In this document: positions 42,161-50,380 of the stretch, one piece after another
Layout: every line of letters begins with the position of its first letter
How positions within the stretch are numbered: the first letter of the stretch is position 1
NCBI RefSeq assembly: GCF_016427505.1
Contig: NZ_JAELXS010000001.1
Coordinates: 124,001 to 188,000 of the forward strand
DNA from: Sphingomonas mollis
Lineage (GTDB): Bacteria > Pseudomonadota > Alphaproteobacteria > Sphingomonadales > Sphingomonadaceae
Length of the DNA: 64,000 nucleotides
Direction of reading: 5' to 3'
Notes under the pieces: generated by a model
Seen by the model: only the letters and a program-made list of their open reading frames with translations
The model's database searches: none
Told to the model about the DNA's origin: nothing
Program-made: the position numbers and the translations under genes

Positions 42161-42951
42161 GGCAATATCTCGACCTGATGGACCGGGTGCTGACGACCGG
42201 ATCGCGGCAGATGGACCGTACCGGCACGGGGACGCTGTCGGTATTCGGCGCGCAGATGCGTTTCGACCTCCGCCAGGGCTTTCCGGTGCTGACGACGAAG
42301 AAACTGCATCTACGGTCGATCCTCGTCGAACTGCTGTGGTTCCTGCGCGGCGACACCAACGTGCAGTGGCTGCGTGATCGCAAGGTGAGCATCTGGGACG
42401 AATGGGCGGACGAGGCGGGTGATCTCGGCCCCGTCTATGGCAAGCAGTGGCGCGACTGGGAGGCGGCGGACGGTCGCCATCTCGACCAGATCGCCGAGCT
42501 GGTGACGACGATACGCGACAATCCCGCCTCGCGCCGGCAGATCGTGACGGCGTGGAATCCGGGCGAGCTGCACGCGATGGCGCTGTCGCCCTGCCATTGC
42601 CTGTTCCAGACGCATGTCGCGGACGGGCGGCTGTCGTTGCAACTGTACCAGCGGTCGGCGGACATCTTCCTGGGGGTGCCGTTCAACATCGCCAGCTATG
42701 CGCTGCTGACGCATATGCTGGCACAGCAATGCGGGCTGGAAGTGGGCGACTTCATCTGGACCGGCGGCGATTGCCATCTGTATTCGAACCATCTGGATCA
42801 GGCGCGCACGCAACTGGCGCGTGATCCGGGGCCGTTGCCGACGCTGGAGATCCTGCGGCGGCCGGATGCGATCGACGCGTATGAGCCGGAGGATTTCGTG
42901 CTGCACGATTACGTCGCGCAGCCGCATATCAAGGCGCCGGTCGCGGTCTGA
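42157..42951 (+). CDS. thyA: Thymidylate synthase
   Basis: This 264-residue enzyme methylates dUMP to dTMP using methylene-tetrahydrofolate. Catalytic Cys146 is in LSPCHCLFQ, the phosphate-binding RSAD and the DxxxxNxxxY region [11 protein letters not shown] are present, and the folate-binding C-terminus is IKAPVAV. The length equals that of the E. coli enzyme. It is translationally coupled to the upstream lipoprotein. folA, which regenerates tetrahydrofolate from the dihydrofolate it makes, follows about 600 bases downstream behind the hemerythrin gene. Confidence 0.97.
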   Translation: MRQYLDLMDRVLTTGSRQMDRTGTGTLSVFGAQMRFDLRQGFPVLTTKKLHLRSILVELLWFLRGDTNVQWLRDRKVSIWDEWADEAGDLGPVYGKQWRDWEAADGRHLDQIAELVTTIRDNPASRRQIVTAWNPGELHAMALSPCHCLFQTHVADGRLSLQLYQRSADIFLGVPFNIASYALLTHMLAQQCGLEVGDFIWTGGDCHLYSNHLDQARTQLARDPGPLPTLEILRRPDAIDAYEPEDFVLHDYVAQPHIKAPVAV

Positions 42952-42971
42952 TCCGAGAGTAATTCGCAAGA

Positions 42972-42996
42972 GGAACGCGTCGTCCTGTCCGCGGTT
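42972..42996 (+). promoter_or_regulatory. Possible EcfG (general stress) promoter before the hemerythrin gene
   Basis: GGAAC (42972-42976), 16 bases, then GGTT (42993-42996) resembles the alphaproteobacterial EcfG consensus GGAAC-N16/17-CGTT. The predicted start of RNA would be only a few bases before the ATG at 43005, giving a leaderless message or implying a later start. Confidence 0.35.
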
Positions 42997-43004
42997 GGGC
43001 GGGC

Positions 43005-43523
43005 ATGGACATCACGCAACTCATCCTCGACGAGCATGCCGAACAGCGGAAGCTCTTTTCCCAGATCGAACAGATCGATCGCAGCGACAAGGCCGCGCTG
43101 GGTGCGATCTGGAACCGGCTGAAATCGCTGCTCGACAGCCATGCCGAGGCGGAGGAGCGGTTCTTCTACCCGCGGCTGATGGAGATCGGCACCGGCGGTG
43201 GCGATGCCGATTCGGCCGCCGAGGAAACCGAGGATGCGATCGAGGATCACAACGACATCCGCGACACCGGCGAGGCGGTCGACCAGCATCCGATCGGCAG
43301 CGACGAATGGTTCGAGGCGATCAACAAGTGCAACGAGGCCAATAGCGACCATATGGCCGAGGAGGAACGGCAGGGCCTGACCGATTTCCGCCGCCATGCC
43401 TCGCTGGAGGAACGCCATGCGCTGGCGGTGCGGTTCGCGCAGTTCGAGGCGGAGCACCGGATGGGGGTGAAGCCGGTCGACAAGGACCCCAAGGCGTATG
43501 TGAAGGAACACGCGCCGAATTGA
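43005..43523 (+). CDS. Hemerythrin HHE-domain protein
   Basis: This is a 172-residue cytoplasmic four-helix protein of the hemerythrin/HHE family, which binds a di-iron centre and oxygen or acts as a sensor or antioxidant. Candidate iron ligands are His11 (LDEHAEQR), His46 and Glu50 (DSHAEAEERFFYPRL), the His in EDHNDIRD and the HMAEEE motif. The C-terminal 30 residues are charged and Lys-rich. Homologues in sphingomonads are often part of the general stress response; a possible EcfG-type site lies directly upstream. It lies between thyA and folA. Confidence 0.85.
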   Translation: MDITQLILDEHAEQRKLFSQIEQIDRSDKAALGAIWNRLKSLLDSHAEAEERFFYPRLMEIGTGGGDADSAAEETEDAIEDHNDIRDTGEAVDQHPIGSDEWFEAINKCNEANSDHMAEEERQGLTDFRRHASLEERHALAVRFAQFEAEHRMGVKPVDKDPKAYVKEHAPN

Positions 43524-43555
43524 TCCGTGGTGGTGGTCCGGGGCAGGGATGGGCG

Positions 43556-44014
43556 ATGATAAGCTTTCACCTTGCCCGTGCCGACAATGGCGTGATCGGT
43601 GTCGATGGCCAGTTGCCCTGGCATATCCCGGCCGACCTGAAGCGGTTCAAGGCGCAGACGCTGGGCCGGGCGATGGTGATGGGGCGCAAGACGTTCGAGA
43701 GCTTTCCCGCGCCGTTGCCGGGACGGCGGCATATCGTGTTGACGCGCGATATCACTTGGCGCGCGGACGGGGCGGAGGTCGCGCATACGGTGGCGGAGGC
43801 GCTGGCACTGGCTGGCGATGATGTGGCGGTGATCGGCGGCGCGGAGGTATTCGCGTTGTTCGAGCCGGACCGGGTGGAACTGACCGAGGTACATTGTTCG
43901 CCCGAGGGTGATGCGCTGGTGCCGCCGTTCGATGCGTGGAACGAGGTGTTCCGTGAGGAGCATCCGGCGGAGGGCGATCGGCCGGGGTATAGTTTCGTGA
44001 CGCTGGTTCGGTAG
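43556..44014 (+). CDS. folA: Dihydrofolate reductase
   Basis: This 152-residue enzyme reduces dihydrofolate to tetrahydrofolate with NADPH. The active-site region is NGVIGVDGQLPWHIPADLKRFK, the cofactor region is VMGRKTFESFP, and VIGGAEVFALF is the second nucleotide motif. The conserved acidic residue and Trp are present in place. The frame is open from a TTG at 43520, but the ATG at 43556 matches the family start (MISFHLARADNGVIG). It closes the folate loop with thyA. Confidence 0.95.
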   Translation: MISFHLARADNGVIGVDGQLPWHIPADLKRFKAQTLGRAMVMGRKTFESFPAPLPGRRHIVLTRDITWRADGAEVAHTVAEALALAGDDVAVIGGAEVFALFEPDRVELTEVHCSPEGDALVPPFDAWNEVFREEHPAEGDRPGYSFVTLVR

Positions 44015-44028
44015 GCTTCCTTCCTTGG

Positions 44029-44130
44029 TTCCCCGGCGGAGGCCGGGGTCCAGTTGGAAAGGCGATCGTAACGGATCACGGCCCGTCATTATCAACGTCC
44101 CCCAACTGGACCCCGGCCTCCGCCGGGGAA
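44029..44130. repeat. CCCCGGCGGAGGCCGGGG inverted repeat, copy 2
   Basis: The arms 44029-44057 and 44102-44130 are perfect 29-bp inverted copies (TTCCCCGGCGGAGGCCGGGG...GTTGG) around a 44-base loop. Copy 1 is at 19.0 kb. The perfect arms suggest recent spread or gene conversion. It sits between folA and ribF and could act as a terminator. Confidence 0.9.
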
Positions 44131-44183
44131 CGGCGTGTGCAACCCCACTCGCTATCCTCCCGTCGCGAAGCTAAGGCGCGGCG

Positions 44184-45134
44184 ATGCAGCGGCTTGACGG
44201 CGGCGCGGCCATTCCTCCGCATCTGGCGGGCGGGATTGTTGCGCTGGGTAATTTCGACGGATTTCATCTCGGCCACCAGGCGGTGGTCGGGGAGGCGGTG
44301 GCGCGAGCGCGGGCCGAGGGGCGGCCGGCGCTGGTCGCGACGTTCGATCCGCATCCGGTGCGGCATTTCCGGCCCGATGCGGCGCCGTTCCGGCTGACGA
44401 CGCTCGACCAGCGCGAGCGGCTGTTCGCGGCGGCGGGGGCGGATGCGATGGTCGTGTTCGGATTCGATGGCGCGCTGGCGGGGCTGGATGCGGAGGCGTT
44501 CGTGGCCGAGCGGCTGGTGGGTGCGCTGCGCGTCGGCGGCGTGGTGACGGGGGAGGATTTCACTTTCGGGCGGCACAAGGGCGGCAATGTCGCGGTGCTG
44601 CGCGCGGCGGGTGTCGCGCATGGCTTTTCCACCGATGCGGTCGGGGCGGTGACGCTGAACGGCGACACGGTGTCGTCCACCGCGATCCGCACGCATTTGC
44701 GGAACGGCGAGGTGCGCGAGGCGGCGCGGTTGCTGACGCGACCCTATACGATCCAGGGCGTGGTGCAGCATGGCGACAAGGTGGGGCGGACGATCGGTTA
44801 TCCCACCGCCAATATCGACATGGGGAATTATCTGCGTCCCGCTTACGGCATCTATGCGGTGCGCGGTCGCCTTGACGCCAACGGACCGGATGGGGGCCAA
44901 GTCCTGAACGGCGCGGCGAATCTAGGCATTCGCCCGCAATTCTCGCCGCCCAAGGAATTGCTGGAGCCGTATTTCTTCGACTTCGACGGCGACCTCTATG
45001 GCCGCACGATCGAGGTGTCGCTGATCGAATATCTGCGGCCCGAGGCGAAGTTCGATGGGCTGGACGCGTTGATCGAACAGATGGACGCCGATTGTGCGCG
45101 GGCGCGGGAGGTTCTAAGCGGCACGCACTCATGA
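44184..45134 (+). CDS. ribF: Bifunctional riboflavin kinase/FAD synthetase
   Basis: This 316-residue enzyme phosphorylates riboflavin to FMN and adenylates FMN to FAD. The N-terminal nucleotidyltransferase domain has GNFDGFHLGHQAVV (residues 22-35) and SSTAIR. The C-terminal riboflavin kinase domain has the PTANID metal/flavin motif (IGYPTANIDMGNYL). Its stop overlaps ileS by ATGA. The order ribF-ileS-lspA is the common bacterial arrangement. Confidence 0.96.
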   Translation: MQRLDGGAAIPPHLAGGIVALGNFDGFHLGHQAVVGEAVARARAEGRPALVATFDPHPVRHFRPDAAPFRLTTLDQRERLFAAAGADAMVVFGFDGALAGLDAEAFVAERLVGALRVGGVVTGEDFTFGRHKGGNVAVLRAAGVAHGFSTDAVGAVTLNGDTVSSTAIRTHLRNGEVREAARLLTRPYTIQGVVQHGDKVGRTIGYPTANIDMGNYLRPAYGIYAVRGRLDANGPDGGQVLNGAANLGIRPQFSPPKELLEPYFFDFDGDLYGRTIEVSLIEYLRPEAKFDGLDALIEQMDADCARAREVLSGTHS

Positions 45135-48100
45135 CCGACGCTGCTGACACCACCCCGCACGACGCCACCCGCGATTGGCGCGATACCGTCTTCCTGCCGA
45201 AGACCGATTTTCCGATGAAGGCGGGGCTTGCCGCCAAGGAACCGGCGATCCTGGAACGCTGGGCGCGGATCGGGGTGTACGATACGCTGCGCAAGGAGCG
45301 CAGCGGGCGCGAGCGCTTTATCCTGCATGACGGCCCGCCCTATGCCAATGGCGACATCCATATGGGTCACGCCATGAACAAGGTGCTGAAGGACATCATC
45401 GTCCGCAGCCAGACCCTGATGGGCAAGGACGCGCCGTACGTCCCCGGCTGGGATTGCCACGGCCTGCCGATCGAATGGAAGGTCGAGGAAGCGTATCGTG
45501 CGAAGAAGCTGAACAAGGACGACGTGCCCGTCGACCAGTTCCGCGCTGAATGCCGTGCCTATGCCGAGAAATGGGTCGCGGTGCAGCGCGCACAGTTCGA
45601 GCGGCTGGGCGTGATGGGCGACTGGGCCGATCCGTATCTGACGATGAAGTACGAGGCCGAGGCGGCGATCGTCGGCGAACTGCTGAAATTCGCCGAGAGC
45701 GGCCAGCTGTATCGTGGGGCCAAGCCCGTGATGTGGTCGCCGGTGGAAAAGACCGCGCTGGCAGAGGCGGAGGTCGAGTATGAAGACGTCGTGTCGACGC
45801 AGATCGACGTGGCGTTCGAAATCGTGGACGCGCCGAACGCGCCGGAACTGGTCGGCGCGCATGCGGTGATCTGGACGACGACGCCGTGGACGATCCCGGT
45901 GAATCAGGCGCTGAGTTATGGGCCTGAGATCGAGTATGTTTTGCTGGACGTGTTGGTTGGAGGTGAACTCACCACAAGCAGTAATGAGCAGGTTCAAAGC
46001 TCTCGGCAGATCAAATCAGATACGAAAATTCTTATCGCTGCTGATTTGGTTTCTTCGTTCTCCAAGCGCTTGCCAATTCATGAATTTGTAGAAGTTCCGT
46101 TATGGCGCGGTAAGGGCTCCGATCTCGAAGGCGCGACCGCGCGTCACCCGATGCACGCGCTGGGTGGGTTCTTCGCCAAGCCGCGCCCGTTCCTCCCCGG
46201 CGATTTCGTAACGACCGATGCCGGCACCGGCCTCGTCCATATGGCGCCGGATCATGGCGAGGACGATTTTCTGCTGTGCAAGCAATACGGGATCGACCCC
46301 GTGTTCGCGGTCGATGGTGCGGGGATGTACCGGGCGGACTGGGCCTGGCTGGGCGGGCAGGGCTCGGTCATCAACAAGAAGTTTGTTGCTGCGGAGGGGC
46401 CGATCTGTACGGACCTGCGCGCGGCAGGGGCCTTGCTGGCGGCGAGCGATGATTTCGCGCACAGCTATCCGCATTCGTGGCGGTCGAAGGCGAAGGTGAT
46501 CTTCCGCGCGACGCCGCAGTGGTTCATTCCGATGGACAAGAGCGCAACCCAGTCCCCCGCCCGCTTGCGAGTTTCAGGTCGGTCATGCTCCCAGCATGAC
46601 CTAAACGATGCGGGGCATCGTTTACCTGAAACTGGGTTAGGGGAGGGCTTGTCCGCAAGCGATACCCTAGCTGATTTGGCAGGCCCTCCCCCGACCCCTC
46701 CCGCGAGCGGGAGGGGAGCAGAAGAAGGCAATGGTGCTACGCTTCGCCAGATCGCCCTCGACGCGATCGCCGCAACAAAGTGGGTGCCGGCCCGCGCGGA
46801 GAATCGCATCACCTCGATGGTGTCCGGCCGCCCCGACTGGGTGATCTCGCGCCAGCGCGCATGGGGCGTGCCGATCGCGCTGTACGTGCATCGCCAGACC
46901 GGCGAGTATCTGAACGATCCGGCCGTCAATGCCCGGATCGTGGCGGCGTTTCGCGAAGGCGGGGCGGATGCGTGGTTCACCGCGGATCATGCGGTACTGC
47001 TGGGCGCGGGATACGACTTGGCCGAGTATGAGCCTCAGCGCGACATTCTGGACGTCTGGTTCGATTCGGGTTGCACCCATGTCTTCACCGTCGAGGCGCG
47101 CTATGGCGAGGGGACGCGCGCGAACCTGTATCTGGAGGGGTCCGACCAGCATCGCGGCTGGTTCCAGTCGTCGTTGCTGGAAAGCTGCGGCACGCGCGGG
47201 CGGGCGCCGTATGATGCGGTGCTGACGCACGGCTTCGCGCTCGACGGGCAGGGGCGCAAGATGTCCAAGTCGCTGGGCAATGTCGTCGATCCGCTGAAGA
47301 TCATCGGCGAGAGCGGCGCGGACATTCTGCGCATGTGGGTCGCCTCGACCGATTATTTCGACGATGTGAAGATCGGCAAGGAAGTGCTGGCGACGGCATC
47401 GGATGCGTATCGCAAGCTGCGCAATACGTTCCGCTATCTGCTCGGCGCGCTCGACGGGTTCGACGAGGCGGAGCGGGTGCCGGTGGCCGACATGCCCGAG
47501 CTGGAGCGGTATGTGCTGCACCGGCTGGCGATGCTCGACACCGAGCTGCGCGAAGCGGCGACGGGGTATGAGTTCAACCGCTATATCCGGTTGCTGACCG
47601 ACTTCGCGAACGAGGACCTGTCGGCGTTCTTCTTCGACGTGCGCAAGGACAGCCTGTACTGCGACGCGCCGGATAGCGTGACGCGGCGCAGTTATCGCAC
47701 CGTGCTCGACGTGCTGTATCATGCACTGGTCCGCTATGCGGCGCCGGTGCTGTGCTTCACCGCCGAGGAAGTGTGGCAGGCGCGGTTCCCCAGCGAGGAC
47801 CGGTCGGTGCATTTCCTGGAATGGCCGACACTGCCTGATCTGGCCGCCGACGGCGCGCTGATCGAGCGGTGGCGGACTTTGCGGCTGGTGCGCGGCGACA
47901 TCAACGTGGCGCTGGAAAGCGCGCGGCGTGAAAAGCGAGTGCGGACGGGGCTGGAAGCCGATCTCGACGTGCGGATCGCCCTGGCGCCGCCGCTGCGCGC
48001 GATCGAGGAAGTCGGGCTGGATGCCTTTACCGAGATGTGCATCGCCGCCTCGGTCGAGGTCGCGCCGGGTGACACCGCCGGGGCCGCGGTCGCCGTGGTG

Positions 48101-48205
48101 GTGACGCCGACGGAGAAGCATAAATGCGGTCGTTGCTGGCGGCATCTGCCGGAGGTCACGGTGGACGGCGCACTGTGCGACCGCTGCACGTCGGTGGTCG
48201 CGTGA
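45131..48205 (+). CDS. ileS: Isoleucyl-tRNA synthetase with an in-frame repeat insertion
   Basis: This 1024-residue cytoplasmic class Ia synthetase charges tRNA-Ile. HMGH (77-80) and KMSKS (710-714) form the catalytic site. The CP1 editing domain lies between (TTTPWTIPVNQAL onward), and the C-terminal zinc finger is KCGRCWRHLPEV...CDRC. Two anomalies are seen. Residues about 471-537, between FIPMDK and LRQIALDAI, are encoded by inverted repeats and replace a linker that is normally about eight residues. Residues about 273-327 in the editing domain are encoded by an AT-rich stretch. Reading frame and active-site motifs are intact, so the gene is probably functional. A near-essential single gene would not tolerate inactivation. 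Confidence 0.93.
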   Translation: MTDAADTTPHDATRDWRDTVFLPKTDFPMKAGLAAKEPAILERWARIGVYDTLRKERSGRERFILHDGPPYANGDIHMGHAMNKVLKDIIVRSQTLMGKDAPYVPGWDCHGLPIEWKVEEAYRAKKLNKDDVPVDQFRAECRAYAEKWVAVQRAQFERLGVMGDWADPYLTMKYEAEAAIVGELLKFAESGQLYRGAKPVMWSPVEKTALAEAEVEYEDVVSTQIDVAFEIVDAPNAPELVGAHAVIWTTTPWTIPVNQALSYGPEIEYVLLDVLVGGELTTSSNEQVQSSRQIKSDTKILIAADLVSSFSKRLPIHEFVEVPLWRGKGSDLEGATARHPMHALGGFFAKPRPFLPGDFVTTDAGTGLVHMAPDHGEDDFLLCKQYGIDPVFAVDGAGMYRADWAWLGGQGSVINKKFVAAEGPICTDLRAAGALLAASDDFAHSYPHSWRSKAKVIFRATPQWFIPMDKSATQSPARLRVSGRSCSQHDLNDAGHRLPETGLGEGLSASDTLADLAGPPPTPPASGRGAEEGNGATLRQIALDAIAATKWVPARAENRITSMVSGRPDWVISRQRAWGVPIALYVHRQTGEYLNDPAVNARIVAAFREGGADAWFTADHAVLLGAGYDLAEYEPQRDILDVWFDSGCTHVFTVEARYGEGTRANLYLEGSDQHRGWFQSSLLESCGTRGRAPYDAVLTHGFALDGQGRKMSKSLGNVVDPLKIIGESGADILRMWVASTDYFDDVKIGKEVLATASDAYRKLRNTFRYLLGALDGFDEAERVPVADMPELERYVLHRLAMLDTELREAATGYEFNRYIRLLTDFANEDLSAFFFDVRKDSLYCDAPDSVTRRSYRTVLDVLYHALVRYAAPVLCFTAEEVWQARFPSEDRSVHFLEWPTLPDLAADGALIERWRTLRLVRGDINVALESARREKRVRTGLEADLDVRIALAPPLRAIEEVGLDAFTEMCIAASVEVAPGDTAGAAVAVVVTPTEKHKCGRCWRHLPEVTVDGALCDRCTSVVA
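46541..46737. repeat. Palindromic element inserted in frame inside ileS
   Basis: About 197 bp made of several inverted repeats. AACCCAGT...TTTCAGGT pairs with ACCTGAAACTGGGTT. Small hairpins are GGTCATGCT-CCC-AGCATGACC and AACGATGC-GGG-GCATCGTT. GGGGAGGGCTTG pairs with CAGGCCCTCCCC, and the last stem is CCCCTCCCGC-GAGCGGGAGGGG. Such composites are normally intergenic. No stop codon arises in the ileS frame. Confidence 0.85.
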
Positions 48206-48708
48206 GCGTGCCGGTGCGCGGCCTTGGCGCCGCCATCGCCCTGTTCGTGGCGGACCAGTTGAGCAAGTGGGTCGTCACCGGGCCGCTCGGCATCGATCAC
48301 CTCGGTGCGTCGCAGGATCTGACCGGGTTCTTCTCGCTCCGCTTCGTGCCCAATATCGGCGTGTCGCTGGGGCTGTTGTCGGCCGATAGCGACGCCACCC
48401 GGTGGGCGTTGGTGGCGATGACGGGGGTGATTGCGGCGGGTGTCGCGGTGTGGATGACGCGTGAGAAGCATTCGCTGGATCAGGTCGCGTTGGGGCTGGT
48501 GCTGGGCGGCGCGCTCGGCAACATCCTCGATCGCATACGTTTTGGTTATGTCGTCGATTTCGCCGATCTGCATATCGGTGAGTGGCGACCGTTTTTGGTC
48601 TTCAATGTCGCCGACGCGGCGATTACGGTGGGCGTGCTGGTGCTGCTCGTCCGTGCGCTGCTGACCCGCGACAAGCCCCGGCCTTCTGTGGAGAGTCCCC
48701 ATGCGTAA
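48202..48708 (+). CDS. lspA: Lipoprotein signal peptidase (signal peptidase II)
   Basis: This 168-residue inner-membrane aspartic protease removes signal peptides from diacylated prolipoproteins. It has four transmembrane helices and the catalytic Asp residues in the conserved regions GNILDRIRFGYVVDF and FNVADAAI, plus the N-terminal DQLSKWVV motif. It begins with a GTG that overlaps the ileS stop (GTGA), so translation is coupled. The first gene downstream encodes a lipoprotein, a likely substrate. Confidence 0.95.
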   Translation: MSVPVRGLGAAIALFVADQLSKWVVTGPLGIDHLGASQDLTGFFSLRFVPNIGVSLGLLSADSDATRWALVAMTGVIAAGVAVWMTREKHSLDQVALGLVLGGALGNILDRIRFGYVVDFADLHIGEWRPFLVFNVADAAITVGVLVLLVRALLTRDKPRPSVESPHA

Positions 48709-49162
48709 CGTCGTTTTTCTGGCCGCGGGGCTTGCGCTCCTGTCCGGCTGCGCGAGCAAGTCGCTCGACCGGGCGCGGCCCGACGAGTTCGCGGTGGCGA
48801 GGCAGGCGCCGCTGGTGATCCCGCCCGATTACGCGCTCGTCCCGCCGCAGCCGGGCGCCGCGCGGCCGCAGGATGCCGCCGGGCAGACCCAGACGCTGGA
48901 CGCGCTGTTCGGTGGTGCTGCCCCACGCAGTGCGGCCGAGACGGCAACGCTGGATCAGGCGGGTGCCGATGCGGTCGATCCTGGCATCCGCTCGTCGGTC
49001 GGCGATCCGGGCACGAACGTGGTCGACAAGGGCGCCACGACGCGCGCGATCGTCGCCGCGCCGGCCGGTGACGGGCAGGACGCCCGCGCGACCGCCAATG
49101 GCGCGACGCCTAGCGCAGCACCGGTTCCTGCGGCTACGCCTACGCCTACGCCCAAGCCGTAA
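48701..49162 (+). CDS. DUF3035-family lipoprotein
   Basis: This is a 153-residue lipoprotein with lipobox LLSGC (Cys17) and the DUF3035 core ARPDEFAVARQAPLVIPPDY-like sequence that is characteristic of alphaproteobacterial BamF-like proteins. In Caulobacter a DUF3035 protein is a component of the outer-membrane protein assembly (BAM) complex. The C-terminal third is Ala/Pro/Thr-rich and low complexity. The start overlaps the end of lspA by eight bases. I infer an outer-membrane role from the family, not from this sequence alone. Confidence 0.82.
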   Translation: MRNVVFLAAGLALLSGCASKSLDRARPDEFAVARQAPLVIPPDYALVPPQPGAARPQDAAGQTQTLDALFGGAAPRSAAETATLDQAGADAVDPGIRSSVGDPGTNVVDKGATTRAIVAAPAGDGQDARATANGATPSAAPVPAATPTPTPKP

Positions 49163-49187
49163 AGGTACGCCGACAGCGCCAGCCATG

Positions 49188-49224
49188 AAAAAGCCCCGCT
49201 CGCTGGTCGCGAGCGGGGCTTTTT
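49188..49224. terminator. Bidirectional intrinsic terminator
   Basis: AAAAAGCCCCGCTCGC and its perfect complement (16 bp) with a five-base loop end the ribF-ileS-lspA operon and, on the other strand, the TorF porin gene. Confidence 0.93.
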
Positions 49225-49273
49225 GCTGTCGAAGATGGGCGGCGCCTTCCCCCCGGAAGCGCCGCCCGCTCGC

Positions 49274-50125
49274 TCAGAACGCGGCGGTCAGCGCGAACAC
49301 CACGGTCGAGCCGGCGATCGAGCCGGCGCCGTCCTGGCCCCGGCTGAAACTGGGCTGGAGATAGGCCGAATCGGACTTGCTGATGTTGGTGTCGGTGTAC
49401 GCGACGCCCACGGTCAGCGGTGTGCCCTTGATCGCGTAGTCGGCGCCGATCAGCCAGTCGACATATTCGCCCGTCGGCGCGACGCTGGTGGCGAACGGTC
49501 CCAGCCCCTTGTTGCCGTTGGAATAGCCGAGATGTCCCTTCACGGTCAGGCCGGTGTTCGGGATGCCGGCGCTGGCGTCGCCCCAGATGTAGAGGTTGTC
49601 GTCCTTGGCACCGCGATTGGTGTACGTTTCGGCGGCGGCGGCAGCGCCGTTCGCATACCACGGACCCAGCGCCTCCTGCTTGGGTGCATAGGCGACGCCA
49701 GCCGTCAGACTGGCGGGGCCGACGGTGCCCGACAGCTTTGCATACGGCTCGATAAAGTCGGTGTTATTGAAGCCGGCGGGGTACATGTACCACGTGGCGC
49801 CGACGTCGAGCGTGCCGCCGCCGACCGGAACCTTGTAGCCCGCGATCAGGTCCAGTTCCATGTTGGCGCCGCCGAACGTGCCCCATCCGGCCAGGTTCGA
49901 TCCCCAGGTGCCGATGTACAGGCCGCTTTCATGCGCGATGGTGATGCCGCCCTGGACCGCGAGATTGCGATCCGATTGCGATACGCCGCGGAAGCGATAA
50001 TCGGACACCAGCCCGACCGAACCGGAAACGGTGACCGGTTTGGGAGGAGCGGTTTCTTCCTGCGCGAGTGCAGGCGTAGCGGCCATCAGGCAAAGCCCGC
50101 TGGCCATGAGGTGCGAGAAGCGCAT
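49274..50125 (-). CDS. TorF-family putative outer-membrane porin
   Basis: This is a 283-residue outer-membrane beta-barrel. The signal peptide (FSHLMASGLCLMAATPALAQ) is followed by the family start VSGSVGLVSDYRFRGVSQSDRN and alternating hydrophobic strands to a C-terminal Phe (FALTAAF). The TorF group (TIGR02001-like) is known mainly by sequence. The frame is open far upstream, but GGGG before the ATG at 50125 and the signal peptide fix the start. The long gap upstream carries two inverted repeats that may be operators. Confidence 0.88.
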   Translation of the reverse strand: MRFSHLMASGLCLMAATPALAQEETAPPKPVTVSGSVGLVSDYRFRGVSQSDRNLAVQGGITIAHESGLYIGTWGSNLAGWGTFGGANMELDLIAGYKVPVGGGTLDVGATWYMYPAGFNNTDFIEPYAKLSGTVGPASLTAGVAYAPKQEALGPWYANGAAAAAETYTNRGAKDDNLYIWGDASAGIPNTGLTVKGHLGYSNGNKGLGPFATSVAPTGEYVDWLIGADYAIKGTPLTVGVAYTDTNISKSDSAYLQPSFSRGQDGAGSIAGSTVVFALTAAF

Positions 50126-50236
50126 CGTTTCCCCTTTCGTGGGATAAGTCCGATGTTCTCGCCTGCGGGTACCGGGATGCCGCGTCTTTGCCGGGATATA
50201 GTCCCGTGCGCGATCTGTCCGCTGGTAGGGCGGACA

Positions 50237-50279
50237 TGCCAGCGGGCTGGCACACACACAAGAACATTTGTGAGTGTGC
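50237..50279. promoter_or_regulatory. Two adjacent inverted repeats upstream of the TorF gene
   Basis: TGCCAGC-GGG... pairs with GCTGGCA (about 50237-50251), and GCACACACACAA pairs with TTTGTGAGTGTGC (50250-50279, one mismatch). They lie 112-154 bases upstream of the TorF start. They may be an operator or part of a leader; no protein can be assigned. Confidence 0.35.
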
Positions 50280-50380
50280 GAAGTCATGAGGCAACGGATG
50301 TTGCGTGGGGGACACAGGGTAGATGGTTGGGATGGCACCGAGGCGGGGAGAAGCGTGCTCCTCCCCATCACCGATTTCCG

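Noticed and set aside
45131..48205. ileS as a pseudogene because of the insertion
   Set aside because: The frame is intact over 1024 codons, HMGH, KMSKS and zinc ligands are all present, and no second ileS is seen in the window.
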